NCBI RefSeq assembly: GCF_003437035.1
Contig: NZ_QSRL01000001.1
Location: forward strand, 372,001-436,000
From: Collinsella sp. TF08-11AT
GTDB taxonomy: Bacteria > Actinomycetota > Coriobacteriia > Coriobacteriales > Coriobacteriaceae
DNA: 64,000 nucleotides
Direction: 5' to 3'
Below are positions 8,453 through 16,452 of this stretch, in pieces (position 1 is the first letter of the stretch; each line of letters starts with the position of its first letter). Both the position numbers and the translations under genes were made by a program. Under the pieces are notes generated by a model, which was not told where the DNA came from, did no database searches, and saw nothing but the letters and a program-made list of their open reading frames with translations.

Positions 8453-9856
8453 TTGAACCTGAGCAGGCCTAAAATCAACGCGCTTCTGGCACTCGCGCTC
8501 TTCACTTTCGCCTTCCTTGCCGCCGAGTTTCGTTTCGACGTCAATGTCGGGCTACTCGCCGGCGCCGAACGTGTTGTGCTCGCACAGGGCTTTATTCTAG
8601 GTGCGAGCGTGCTCGGCTTTATCGGATACGCGCCGCTGCTCGGGCTCGCACAGCGCAAAGGCCGGCCTCGGGCAGTTGTCAGCGCCGCCGTCCCCATCGC
8701 CATCTTGGGGTTAACTCAGATTCAGTCCCCCACGAGCCCGCTTGCGCTCGAGATTCTGGGATGCCTCGCATTCCTCGGGCTCGGCCTACTGGGTGGCGCG
8801 GCACACCATGCCTTCGCAACGACATTCCAAGACGATCCCAAGCTCGCCACCGGTGCGGGAGCAGCCTATGCCGCGGGCATCCTGATGCAGTTCGCCATCA
8901 ACCTGCTCAATTGCGGCGGCATCGCAGAGCTCATCGTCCTTGGCACAGCGACGATCGTCATCTCCGCCCTCAGCGTCGTTCCCCAAAAGGCTGCTGAGAG
9001 CTCCAGCCCCGTCATCAATCCCCTTGTTGAGCCATCGCACGCCCTTGCCAAGCAGGCGTGTTGGAGCATCGCGCTCGTCATGATTCTGGCCTGTCTGTTC
9101 TCTACTCTCGATAACGTGGTCACGTTCTCCAACGCCCACGGCACCATCGCCGTGCAGACCTGGCCGCGCCTCTTTTTGGCAGCGAGCGGTCTTGCCGCCG
9201 GTCTTATCTTTGATCTTGCCGAGCGTCGCTACATGGGACTCGTCATGTTCGGCGTCACGGTACTCTCCACTATTTCGATCTTAGCCGTCGAAGCAGGAGC
9301 CAATCCCAACCTGGGCCTCATTGTCTTTTACCTGAGTTCGGGCTTTTTCGTCACGTTCTTTACTGCCACGTTTACTCAGCTGGCACCGCGCATGCACGCG
9401 CCCGCCTTCTGGGCCGGCATGGGACGCGCCGCCAATAACGTGTGCGCGTTCACCACGTCGGGCGTCTCGCTTGCGCTTGTGACCTCGGGCAATGTTGCTC
9501 TCATCATGATCGGTGCGCTCGTTTTGCTCGTCGCCGCCTGCGCGGCATTTGTGGCAGCCGGCCTGTTCCGCCTACCCCAAACCGAGCAGGAGCGCGAACA
9601 TCAACAGCTTGCCGAGGAGGCGCTGGCAGCACCGAGTATCGAGGAGCAGCGTCAGGTCTTCATCACCGATCACGCTCTCACCCCACGCGAAGTTGACGTG
9701 CTGGTGGCTGTGACCCAAGATGAGCGCCCGCTCAAACAGGTCGCCGAGGAGCTTGGTATCTCGATGCGCATGGTGCAGCGCCACCTGAGTTCCATTTATC
9801 AAAAGACCGGCACGCAGACGCGCGCCGGTCTCACCAAGGCCTTCCCCTCCGCCTAA
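8453..9856 (+). CDS. Membrane-embedded LuxR-family transcriptional regulator (about 12 TM segments)
   Basis: A 467-residue protein with about twelve hydrophobic segments over residues ~10-385 (for example LLALALFTFAFLAAEF and LIMIGALVLLVAACAAFVA). A cytoplasmic linker and a C-terminal LuxR helix-turn-helix follow (LTPREVDVLVAVTQDERPLK then QVAEELGISMRMVQRHLSSI). The transporter-like N terminus is presumably the sensor, a layout common in Coriobacteriia. I chose TTG 8453 because AAAGGA lies six bases upstream and the transmembrane protein begins there; an open frame extends further upstream. It is divergent from the surface-protein gene, which it may control (inference). The ligand is unknown. 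Confidence 0.85.
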   Translation: MNLSRPKINALLALALFTFAFLAAEFRFDVNVGLLAGAERVVLAQGFILGASVLGFIGYAPLLGLAQRKGRPRAVVSAAVPIAILGLTQIQSPTSPLALEILGCLAFLGLGLLGGAAHHAFATTFQDDPKLATGAGAAYAAGILMQFAINLLNCGGIAELIVLGTATIVISALSVVPQKAAESSSPVINPLVEPSHALAKQACWSIALVMILACLFSTLDNVVTFSNAHGTIAVQTWPRLFLAASGLAAGLIFDLAERRYMGLVMFGVTVLSTISILAVEAGANPNLGLIVFYLSSGFFVTFFTATFTQLAPRMHAPAFWAGMGRAANNVCAFTTSGVSLALVTSGNVALIMIGALVLLVAACAAFVAAGLFRLPQTEQEREHQQLAEEALAAPSIEEQRQVFITDHALTPREVDVLVAVTQDERPLKQVAEELGISMRMVQRHLSSIYQKTGTQTRAGLTKAFPSA

Positions 9857-9860
9857 AACA

Positions 9861-9890
9861 AACCACCACGAAGGTGCCTTTGTGGTGGTT
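9861..9890. terminator. Bidirectional terminator between convergent genes
   Basis: AACCACCACGAAGG pairs with CCTTTGTGGTGGTT over two bases. T residues flank it on both strands, between the LuxR gene and the convergent kinase-like gene. The stem resembles the GGGGAC repeat family with its core deleted. Confidence 0.75.
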
Positions 9891-9898
9891 TTGATTGG

Positions 9899-10522
9899 CT
9901 AGGCTTCGAGCTGGGCGACTTTGTAGCGGTAGGCAGCGGCGATAACGTCTTTGCAGCCTTCGCGGCCCAGCTTGGCGCGGTTGACGACGATGTCTTTACC
10001 GCTCGTCATCTTCCACTTTCCGGCGCTGTAGCGCTTATAGAACGCCTCACGCGCCTTCTGCTGCTGTTTGACCAGTTTGGCGCCCTTCTTTTTGTTGAGG
10101 CCGCGCTTCTTGCGCACGATCTCGACGCGGTCCTCAAAGGGTGCGGTCACCAACACGGCAATGTGGTTGGGGTTGTTACGCAGCAGGTAATCGGACAGAC
10201 GGCCTTCGATAATGCAGCTCTCGGTCTCACCCAAGTCCAAAATCACCTGGCTCATCTTTTGGAATAGCTTGTCCGAGTACGAACGGGCATCGTAGCGGTC
10301 GGGCAGAAACGCCATGTTCTCCACAGCCAGGCGCTCGTCGTAGGCGGCCATCTTGTCGAGCGACTCGCCCGCACGCAGCGACGCACGCACCAGCAGTTCG
10401 TTGTCGTACAGCGGAATCCCCAGCTCGTTGGCAAGCATTCGGCCAATCTCGTGGCCCTCGGCACCAAAATCGCGCGCGATGGTAATGACCACAGGATTCT
10501 TCTTGTTCTCCAGATCGCTCAT
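9899..10522 (-). CDS. Cytidylate kinase-like protein
   Basis: A 207-residue P-loop kinase of the cytidylate-kinase-2 family. ITIARDFGAEGHEIGRMLA (~13-31) takes the place of the P loop and first helix. LYDNELL is a conserved NMP-binding element, and the RKKRGLNKKKGAKLVKQQQKAREAFYKRYSAGKW stretch resembles the lid. This differs from the canonical essential Cmk, and members of the family are usually annotated only as cytidylate-kinase-like. Single gene, convergent with the LuxR regulator. The substrate is unproven. Confidence 0.8.
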   Translation of the reverse strand: MSDLENKKNPVVITIARDFGAEGHEIGRMLANELGIPLYDNELLVRASLRAGESLDKMAAYDERLAVENMAFLPDRYDARSYSDKLFQKMSQVILDLGETESCIIEGRLSDYLLRNNPNHIAVLVTAPFEDRVEIVRKKRGLNKKKGAKLVKQQQKAREAFYKRYSAGKWKMTSGKDIVVNRAKLGREGCKDVIAAAYRYKVAQLEA

Positions 10523-10583
10523 CGCGATTCCTTTCTAACAAATGAGAAAAGGGCTGTTTATCTCTTATTCCCACGATACCGTA

Positions 10584-10689
10584 CCTGGGTTTTCCTGGTG
10601 CCCAAGATTGGCCTGAAAGAGGAGCGACGCGTACTTTGGTACGCGAGCGACGGTTTGAAGGCCAAGGTTGGGTGCCAGGGAAAGCCAGG
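10584..10689 (-). repeat. Large structured hairpin directly after the permease stop codon
   Basis: A ~106-nt imperfect palindrome abutting the stop of the downstream permease. Minus strand: CTGGCACCCAA pairs with TTGGGCACCAG, then an internal loop CCTT/AATC, then GGCCT/AGGCC. The apical arm TCGCTCGCGTACC/GTACGCGTCGCTC is nearly identical to that of the element at 44733-44879. The internal-loop words match those of the elements at 13919 and 44733, but on swapped sides. Confidence 0.7.
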
Positions 10690-11328
10690 CTATGCGGCTA
10701 CGATGCGGCGTTGGTAAGCTCGGACCAGCAGCGAGATACCAAAGTTGAGCACAAAGTACATCGCAAACACCAGTCCGTAGAGCATAAGCACCTGCGACAG
10801 ATCAATCGCGTGGGCCATCACAACGTTTGCCGTGTACATGAGCTCGGCCACGTTAATGCCCGAAAGATACGAGCTGTCCTTAATGACGGTCGTGCACTGG
10901 CTAAACAGCGCCGGAATGATCGTCTTAAACGTCTGCGGCAGAATGATGTAGCGCATGGTGGCAAAGAAGCCAAAGCCCTGGCTCTGTGCCGCCTCAAACT
11001 GGCCGCGCGGAATCGAGTTGAGACCGCCGCGCACAATTTCGGCCATAACGGCGCTGGTAAACAGCGTAAAGGCGATGGTCGAAATCACGATGTCCAAACC
11101 CTGCACCGTAAAGTAGATAAACAGAATCCACAGCAGGTTCGGCGTGCAACGGAACAGCTCGATATAGGCGCTCACCAAAATACGGAACGGGCGGGGCGCA
11201 TAGCTTTTAACAAGCGCCAGCACCGTGCCAAAGATGAGCGAGAAAAAGATCGACAGCGCCGAGATCTCGATTGTCTTAACAAAGCCGCCCCAAATGTAGA
11301 GCAGGTTGGTCGCGTTGAAGATTTCCAT
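10690..11328 (-). CDS. Polar amino-acid ABC transporter permease (second subunit)
   Basis: A 212-residue inner-membrane permease of the HisM/GlnP family. It has the typical N-terminal helix pair, the IELFRCTPNLLWILFIYF segment and the EAA loop SIPRGQFEAAQSQGFG (~113-128) that contacts the ATPase. It lies three bases downstream of the other permease, at the end of a four-gene importer operon (ATPase, binding protein, permease, permease). Together they import a polar amino acid, probably glutamate, glutamine or a relative; specificity is not visible in the sequence. A structured hairpin follows the stop codon. Confidence 0.92.
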   Translation of the reverse strand: MEIFNATNLLYIWGGFVKTIEISALSIFFSLIFGTVLALVKSYAPRPFRILVSAYIELFRCTPNLLWILFIYFTVQGLDIVISTIAFTLFTSAVMAEIVRGGLNSIPRGQFEAAQSQGFGFFATMRYIILPQTFKTIIPALFSQCTTVIKDSSYLSGINVAELMYTANVVMAHAIDLSQVLMLYGLVFAMYFVLNFGISLLVRAYQRRIVAA

Positions 11329-11331
11329 GCG

Positions 11332-12078
11332 CTAGGCCTCCTCTACGTTGTCGAGCCCCAGCTCGGCGAGGCTCACGCCGCGCGGACGCTCCTTGGAGCG
11401 GCGCTCGAGCCACTGCACCAGCATGGCGAGCGGAAAGCAGATGATGAAGTACATAAGGCAGCAGACGATGTATCCCTGCAGGTACCCGTACAGACTCACA
11501 AAGTTGTCGGAACGGTACATAAGGTCGCCGCCGGCCACAAGCGCCAGCACCGACGTGTTCTTGACTAGGTTGAGTGCCTGGTTACACAGCGGCGGCAGAA
11601 TGATCTTGAATGTCTGGGGCAGCACGATGTACCAGTACGCCTGCGCACGGGTGAAGCCCTGGCTCTGCGCCGCCTCCATCTGACCGCGCGGAACCGCCTC
11701 GATACCGGTGCGGATGACCTCCGAGATGTAGGCCGCGTGATACAGGCCCACGCCCAAGAAGCCCAGCACGAACGGCGCGATGCGCACCGGCTGGTCGGCA
11801 CCGGTTATGGCCTGCAAAAACTGCGGACCGGCCATGTACATAAAGAGCACCTGCACGGGCAACGGGGTGTTCTGGTAAAACTCCACGTATACGCGGCTTA
11901 TGGCGCGCAGCACGCGCGAACGGGTGGTAGAGAACACACCCAGCAGCGTGCCCAGCACCAGCGACAGCAGCAGACCGGCAACGACCACCTGTAGCGTCAC
12001 GCCAAAGCCCTCCCAGAAGGGCCCCATGTTTTGAAATGTCGTCGACCAACGGTCGGCGTCAAATAATCCTTCGAGCAT
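11332..12078 (-). CDS. Polar amino-acid ABC transporter permease (first subunit)
   Basis: A 248-residue HisQ/GltK-like permease. ATG 12076-12078 follows GGAAGGA; the longer open frame upstream is out of frame with the binding protein and is not used. The segment VYVEFYQNTPLPVQVLFMYM and the EAA loop AVPRGQMEAAQSQGFT (~140-155) are diagnostic. It is about 25 bp downstream of the binding-protein gene and pairs with the permease at 10690-11328 to form the membrane channel of the importer. Confidence 0.92.
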   Translation of the reverse strand: MLEGLFDADRWSTTFQNMGPFWEGFGVTLQVVVAGLLLSLVLGTLLGVFSTTRSRVLRAISRVYVEFYQNTPLPVQVLFMYMAGPQFLQAITGADQPVRIAPFVLGFLGVGLYHAAYISEVIRTGIEAVPRGQMEAAQSQGFTRAQAYWYIVLPQTFKIILPPLCNQALNLVKNTSVLALVAGGDLMYRSDNFVSLYGYLQGYIVCCLMYFIICFPLAMLVQWLERRSKERPRGVSLAELGLDNVEEA

Positions 12079-12103
12079 TTGATTCCTTCCTTGGACGATG
12101 CGC

Positions 12104-12979
12104 CTATACAAGACCCCAGGTCTTGACCTCTTGGTCGAGCCAGCCGTCGGCCAAGCGATCGCAGACCACCTGATCGACCACGGCCGAGAGGTCGCAGCCC
12201 TTCTTGGTCGCCACGCCGTAGCCCTGCTCGCCAAACTTGACCTCGGGCTGCAGTAGCTCGACAGTCTCGTTCATGTAGCCGGCCAGCGTGGAGCGGTCCA
12301 TGGCAAAGACGTCGATATTGCCGGCGTCGAGCGAACTCTTGATGATGGGGTAGCCGCTAAAGGCCCTAAATTCGGGCTCGCAGGTAAAGCCGTTATCCTT
12401 GATCATCTGCTCGATCAGGCCCTGCGTGGTGGCACCCTGACTCACGCCGATGACCTTGCCGTCCAGGTCCTCAATCGAGGTAAAGCCCGAACGTTTCTTG
12501 ACCATGAGGCCCACGTAGTCGGTGCGATACGGCGTCGAGAAATCCCAGCTCTTCTTGCGCTCGTCGGTGATGGTGTAGGTCGCCGCGACCACATCGAGTT
12601 GGCCGTTGTCGATCAGCGGGCCGCGCGTCTTGGGCGTTACGTCGGTAAACTCGACCAGCTCCTGGGCGCGGGCCTCCTTGTAGCTCACGCCAAAGACGGC
12701 AGCGGCGATCTGGTAGCACAGATCGACCTCCATGCCCTCAAAGCGACCCTTGGCTGTGTCGTAATAGCCGTAGCCGGGAACATCCTTCTTAACGCCGGCA
12801 TTCAGGTGCCCACGCGACTTGATGGTCGCAAGCTTGGAGCCCTTGTCGGAGCCGTCGCCGCCGGCGGAGTTACCGCAACCGGTGAGCGCGGTCCCCGTCA
12901 GCGCGAGCATGCCAGCGCCCGCCAGCTGCAAAAAGTGACGGCGCGACACGGCCGCCCTCGTCATATCCGTCATGTCCAT
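12104..12979 (-). CDS. Amino-acid ABC transporter substrate-binding lipoprotein
   Basis: A 291-residue solute-binding protein of family 3. The N terminus has both a twin-arginine-like SRRHFLQLAG and a lipobox LTGC (~34-37), so it is probably exported folded and lipid-anchored. The body shows the PBP pattern: LNAGVKKDVPGYGYYD, MEVDLCYQIAAAVF, and VGLMVKKRSGF before the second lobe. ATG 12979 is preferred because AGG lies seven bases upstream; GTG codons three and six bases earlier are alternatives. It is immediately downstream of the ATPase gene. The ligand is not determinable beyond a polar amino acid. Confidence 0.9.
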   Translation of the reverse strand: MDMTDMTRAAVSRRHFLQLAGAGMLALTGTALTGCGNSAGGDGSDKGSKLATIKSRGHLNAGVKKDVPGYGYYDTAKGRFEGMEVDLCYQIAAAVFGVSYKEARAQELVEFTDVTPKTRGPLIDNGQLDVVAATYTITDERKKSWDFSTPYRTDYVGLMVKKRSGFTSIEDLDGKVIGVSQGATTQGLIEQMIKDNGFTCEPEFRAFSGYPIIKSSLDAGNIDVFAMDRSTLAGYMNETVELLQPEVKFGEQGYGVATKKGCDLSAVVDQVVCDRLADGWLDQEVKTWGLV

Positions 12980-12987
12980 CACCACGC

Positions 12988-13719
12988 CTAGTGCAGGATC
13001 TTGGACAGGAACTCGCGGCAGCGCGGGTTCTCGGGGTTATCGAAGAAGTGCTCGGGCGTGCCCTCCTCCAGAATGCGGCCGTCCTCCATAAAGATGACGC
13101 GGTCGGCCACCTGGCGCGCAAAGCCCATCTCATGCGTCACGCAGATCATGGTGATGTCCTCCTGCGCAAGCTCAATCATAACGTCCAGAACCTCCTGGAC
13201 CATCTCGGGGTCGAGCGCCGAGGTCGGCTCGTCAAACAGGATGATGGGCTGCTTGGTACACAGGGCACGGGCGATGGCGATGCGCTGCTGCTGACCACCC
13301 GAGAGATTCTGCGGATACTCGCCGGCCTTATGCGCCATGCCGACGCGCTTGAGCGCGGCGATGGCGATCTCGGTCGCCTCCTCCTTGCTCTTCTTTTGCA
13401 GCTTGATGGGCGCGAGCGTCAGGTTGCCGAGCACCGTCATGTTGGGATACAGGTTGAACTGCTGAAACACCATGGAACTATACTTGCGAGCCATCTCCAG
13501 GTGGTTCTTTTTGGTGAGCGGCGTACCGTCGATGATGACCTCGCCCGACGTGGGCTCCTCAAGATAATCGACACAGCGGATGAGCGTCGACTTACCCGAG
13601 CCGGAAGGCCCGATCATTACGAGCTTCTCGCCGCGCTTGACGGTGAGGTTGATATCTTTGAGCACATGCAGGTCGCCAAAGTACTTGTTGAGATGCTTGA
13701 TCTCGATCATGTCTGCCAT
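12988..13719 (-). CDS. Amino-acid ABC transporter ATP-binding protein
   Basis: A 243-residue ATPase of the GlnQ/HisP family. Walker [10 protein letters not shown] (~38-46), Q-loop [11 protein letters not shown], signature LSGGQQQR (~139) and Walker [10 protein letters not shown] (~158) with the following catalytic glutamate are all intact, as is the H-loop VTHEMGF. It is the first gene of the importer operon, and the promoter should lie in 13720-13823. It energises uptake through the two permeases downstream. Confidence 0.95.
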   Translation of the reverse strand: MADMIEIKHLNKYFGDLHVLKDINLTVKRGEKLVMIGPSGSGKSTLIRCVDYLEEPTSGEVIIDGTPLTKKNHLEMARKYSSMVFQQFNLYPNMTVLGNLTLAPIKLQKKSKEEATEIAIAALKRVGMAHKAGEYPQNLSGGQQQRIAIARALCTKQPIILFDEPTSALDPEMVQEVLDVMIELAQEDITMICVTHEMGFARQVADRVIFMEDGRILEEGTPEHFFDNPENPRCREFLSKILH

Positions 13720-13823
13720 GAATGTCCCTTCCCTGCGTTTACACGAGTTGAACTATTGTACGGAAAGAACCACGTTTCCGCAGCCCACACTACATTCCCG
13801 TAAAGAACCCGCAACCTTCCGCC

Positions 13824-13894
13824 CACTCATTGGGGACGGACTTAAATGAGTACCTGCTCATTGGGCACTCATTTAAGTCCGTCCCCAATGAGTG
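13824..13894. repeat. REPIN-like paired GGGGAC repeat
   Basis: A perfect 28-bp inverted repeat (13824-13851 and 13867-13894) with a 15-bp spacer. Each arm is itself palindromic (CACTCATTGGGGACGGACTT ... AAATGAGT). Two REP-like units are therefore arranged head to head, as in REPINs. It lies between the importer promoter region and the structured element after yqeY. Confidence 0.75.
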
Positions 13895-13918
13895 CCCAAC
13901 CGTCCTTGTTGAGCATAA

Positions 13919-14066
13919 GTCAGCGAAAACCCGTACACGCGAGCAAGGTGACGTGAAATGAAAGGGCGCAGACCTTACGGTCGCGCCCTTGAAATTGAAC
14001 GTCAGATTGCCGCGTGTACGGGTTTGCAGCGTCGAGCCGTTACGCGGTTTGGTAAAACCGCGTAAC
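13919..14066 (-). repeat. Large structured element after the yqeY stop codon
   Basis: On the minus strand, three bases after the yqeY stop, a 12-bp hairpin GTTACGCGGTTT/AAACCGCGTAAC (14039-14066) is followed by a long arm. The arm contains AAACCCGTACACGCG/CGCGTGTACGGGTTT (15 bp perfect), internal loop GCAATC/CCTTGCT, TGACGT/ACGTCA, a second internal loop, and AAGGGCGC/GCGCCCTT. The element at 44733-44879 shares the first hairpin and the internal loop, but its stems have compensatory changes. Confidence 0.75.
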
Positions 14067-14069
14067 AAA

Positions 14070-14513
14070 TTACGCGAGTTTGGCTCCAACGATCTTTGCC
14101 GCTGCCGGCTTGTCGAAGTTGCCGCCGGTGACCTTGCCGAGTGCTCCCATGACCTGGCCCATCTGCTTCTTGGACGTGGCGCCCAGCTCGGCGATGACCT
14201 GCTCAATCAGAGCCTCGAGCTCCTCGCCCGAAACCTGCGCGGGCAGCAGGCTCTCCAGAATCTTGACCTGCTCGGTCAGGTTGTCGGTACGCTCTTGGTC
14301 GGTGCCGGCCTTGATGGACATCTCCAGCGTCTCGCTCGTCTGCTTGATCAGACGCTTGATCATGCTGTTGACGTCTTCCTCGGTCACATCGCGGCGCTCG
14401 TTGACCTCGATATTCTTCACCTCGGCCTTAACCTGGCGAATGATGGACAGGCGAACCTTGTCCTTGGCCTTCATGGCCGCGATCATTTCCTTCTGCAGCT
14501 CTTCGTTGGTCAT
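14070..14513 (-). CDS. GatB/YqeY domain protein
   Basis: A 147-residue cytoplasmic helical protein. It matches the YqeY family along its length: TNEELQKEMIAAMKAKDKVR at the start, VTEEDVNSMIKRLIKQ, LESLLPAQVSGEEL, and the C-terminal signature TSKKQMGQVMGALG. It resembles the tRNA-binding tail domain of GatB, but its biological role is not established. ATG 14513 follows AGAGGA at good spacing. A structured hairpin element directly follows its stop codon. Confidence 0.9.
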   Translation of the reverse strand: MTNEELQKEMIAAMKAKDKVRLSIIRQVKAEVKNIEVNERRDVTEEDVNSMIKRLIKQTSETLEMSIKAGTDQERTDNLTEQVKILESLLPAQVSGEELEALIEQVIAELGATSKKQMGQVMGALGKVTGGNFDKPAAAKIVGAKLA

Positions 14514-14567
14514 CTGCAAATCCTCTCTAATAGCGTGGGCGGCACTCGCGCGAGCACCGCCCCATGA

Positions 14568-15788
14568 TTACTCAGCCGTCGACGAATCGTCGGTCGAACT
14601 CTTGGTGACGCCCTTCAGACTGACGTTGTATGGCACGTCTTTGGGCATGGGGTTGACGGTGATGTCGGCATCCTTCTTGTACTGCTCCAGCCACTCGCTG
14701 TACGCGGTGCTGGCCGCTTGCGTCTTCACCACGTTGGAGACGTACTTTTTGATGGCCTTGGGCACCTGGTTGATGTCATCAACCTGATTATCGACATGGA
14801 AGTAGTCGGTGCACTTGATGATGTGGTAACCATAGGTCGACTCGACGACTTCGCTCACATCGCCCTTGTTGAGCCCCTCGAGCGCCGTCTGGTAGCTGTC
14901 GACAAAGGTGGTGAGCTTATCCCAGCCCACATCGCCCTTCTTCTCCTTGGAACCGGTGTCCTCGGAGTACTGTTCAACGGCGTCCTCAAAGCTCAGCTCA
15001 CCGGAGTTGATCTTGTCCAGGCACTCCTGCGCCTTGGCCTTGGCGGCGGCCTTGTCCTCGTCGGAAGCGTCGGAATCAACCTTGATCAGGATGTTCGACG
15101 AGCGGCGGGCGTCGTTGTAGCTGGACAGGTTTTCGTTGATGTAATCGACAATCTCGCTGTCCTTGGGCTTGCTCGTGGGCGCGACGGCATCCTTGAGTTT
15201 CTGCTGCGCCAGACTCTCCTTGAGCGAATCCTTGTAGGTGTCTTCGGTATAGCCGTAGGTCTTGAGGGTCTTCTTAAAGGCCTTGGCACCGCCCGCGCTC
15301 TTGCACGCGTCCTTCCAAGCCTTCTCGACCTCCTCGTCCGACACCGTCACGCCGTTCTCCTTCTGTGCCTGTTGAAGCAGAATCTGCTGCGTGTAGGAGT
15401 CGATGAGTTGCTTGCGGTACTTCTTGGGCGTGAGGTCGTTGTCGACCAGATACTGCGCCCAGTCCTTGTCCTTGGTGTAGCCGTAAGACGTGCGCATGCT
15501 CATGATCTGCTTTGTCACGGTGTCCTCGGTGAGGTTGGTGCCGTTGATAGTGGCAGCCACACCGCCGGTAAGCTTGTAGCCCGAGGTATCCTCTGCCTGC
15601 GACATAAGGCCGGAGCATGCCATGGCCGAGACGGAAAGCAGCATCGCCAGCACGCCGATGACCACCAGAACGATCTTGACGGTCTTAGACACGTACGTCT
15701 TGCGCTGCTTCTTACGAGAGCTCGACGCGGCGCGGGCCTGCTGCTCGGGCGTCGGTGCGGCCTCGGAGTTCTTTTTCTTGTTTGCCAT
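14568..15788 (-). CDS. PrsA/SurA-like peptidyl-prolyl isomerase, membrane-anchored
   Basis: A 406-residue protein exported to the cell envelope. A basic N terminus precedes a single membrane segment (VKIVLVVIGVLAMLLSVSAM ~38-57). The next two residues give the triplet ACS, so lipoprotein processing is possible. A SurA-N-like helical region follows, then a parvulin domain (~225-330) with ARRSSNILIKV, AVEQYSEDTGSKEKKGDVGW and VVESTYGYHIIKCTD. It likely folds secreted and surface proteins, of which this window has several. The Ser/Asp-rich tail is unusual but not diagnostic. Encoded 54 bp upstream of yqeY on the same strand. Confidence 0.88.
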   Translation of the reverse strand: MANKKKNSEAAPTPEQQARAASSSRKKQRKTYVSKTVKIVLVVIGVLAMLLSVSAMACSGLMSQAEDTSGYKLTGGVAATINGTNLTEDTVTKQIMSMRTSYGYTKDKDWAQYLVDNDLTPKKYRKQLIDSYTQQILLQQAQKENGVTVSDEEVEKAWKDACKSAGGAKAFKKTLKTYGYTEDTYKDSLKESLAQQKLKDAVAPTSKPKDSEIVDYINENLSSYNDARRSSNILIKVDSDASDEDKAAAKAKAQECLDKINSGELSFEDAVEQYSEDTGSKEKKGDVGWDKLTTFVDSYQTALEGLNKGDVSEVVESTYGYHIIKCTDYFHVDNQVDDINQVPKAIKKYVSNVVKTQAASTAYSEWLEQYKKDADITVNPMPKDVPYNVSLKGVTKSSTDDSSTAE

Positions 15789-15864
15789 AGTTGGCCTTTC
15801 GCATCACGAATCGAACAAACGCCATTGTGTCACAACGCAGCCCCCGCGACAAAGGGGCAACCCT

Positions 15865-15918
15865 GGCACTTGGGGACGTTCCTTTTCTGCCGGCAGTTAG
15901 GGACAGTCCCCAAGTGCC
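15865..15918. repeat. REPIN-like paired GGGGAC repeat
   Basis: GGCACTTGGGGAC and GTCCCCAAGTGCC form a 13-bp perfect inverted repeat. The inside holds TTCTGCC and GGCAGTTAGGGAC, so each half is a small palindrome with its own GGGAC core, head to head. Located between the isomerase gene and the PTS IIA gene. Confidence 0.7.
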
Positions 15919-15922
15919 GGCT

Positions 15923-16387
15923 TTAAAAGTGGCGGCGGATGGCGTCGACCATGCCTTGGGGCGTGGTCTGGCCGAGCACATCGGCTGCGACGTCCGCGTC
16001 CATAAAGATATTCATGAGCGCTTGCAGGGCCTCGACCTGGCCGCCCGGCTCGGCAATACCCAAATTGATGACGATCTGCGCCGGCACGGGGGCACCCATG
16101 CCGGCCATAGCATTGAACGTCACGGGCGCGGCGGGCTTTACCACCGCGATATAGGGCTTGGCCACAAACCCCGGGTCGGTGTGTGGGATGGCGATGTTGG
16201 CCGCCGGCATGGCAAGGCCCGTGGGATAGGCATCCTCGCGCGTGCGGACGGCGTCGAGCCAACCGGTGCAGATGTAGCCGCGCGGGGCAAGTTCGCCTTC
16301 GAGTCGCGCAAACACCTCGGCGGGCGTCGCGCACTCCCAATCAAAAAACACCAGCTCAGGCGTAAACAGTGCTTCGTTATCCGCCAT
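15923..16387 (-). CDS. Stand-alone PTS sugar transporter subunit IIA (GatA/fructose family)
   Basis: A 154-residue IIA domain of the fructose-mannitol/galactitol type. The phosphorylated histidine is in the motif ANIAIPHTDP (~62-71), and APVPAQIVINLGI and ALQALMNIFMD are typical core strands and helix. ATG 16387 follows GGAGG with a five-base gap. No IIB or IIC gene is adjacent, so it must either serve a distant permease or act as a regulatory phosphoprotein. Sugar specificity is unknown. Confidence 0.87.
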   Translation of the reverse strand: MADNEALFTPELVFFDWECATPAEVFARLEGELAPRGYICTGWLDAVRTREDAYPTGLAMPAANIAIPHTDPGFVAKPYIAVVKPAAPVTFNAMAGMGAPVPAQIVINLGIAEPGGQVEALQALMNIFMDADVAADVLGQTTPQGMVDAIRRHF

Positions 16388-16452
16388 ACCGTCCTCCAAA
16401 GTTGCATGAGGGCCACAATGCTCAATATGATAGCGAAACGGGGTATGCAAGG

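Noticed and set aside
10636..11568. Plus-strand frame opposite the two permease genes.
   Set aside because: Arg/His/Gln-rich shadow sequence across two genuine permeases.
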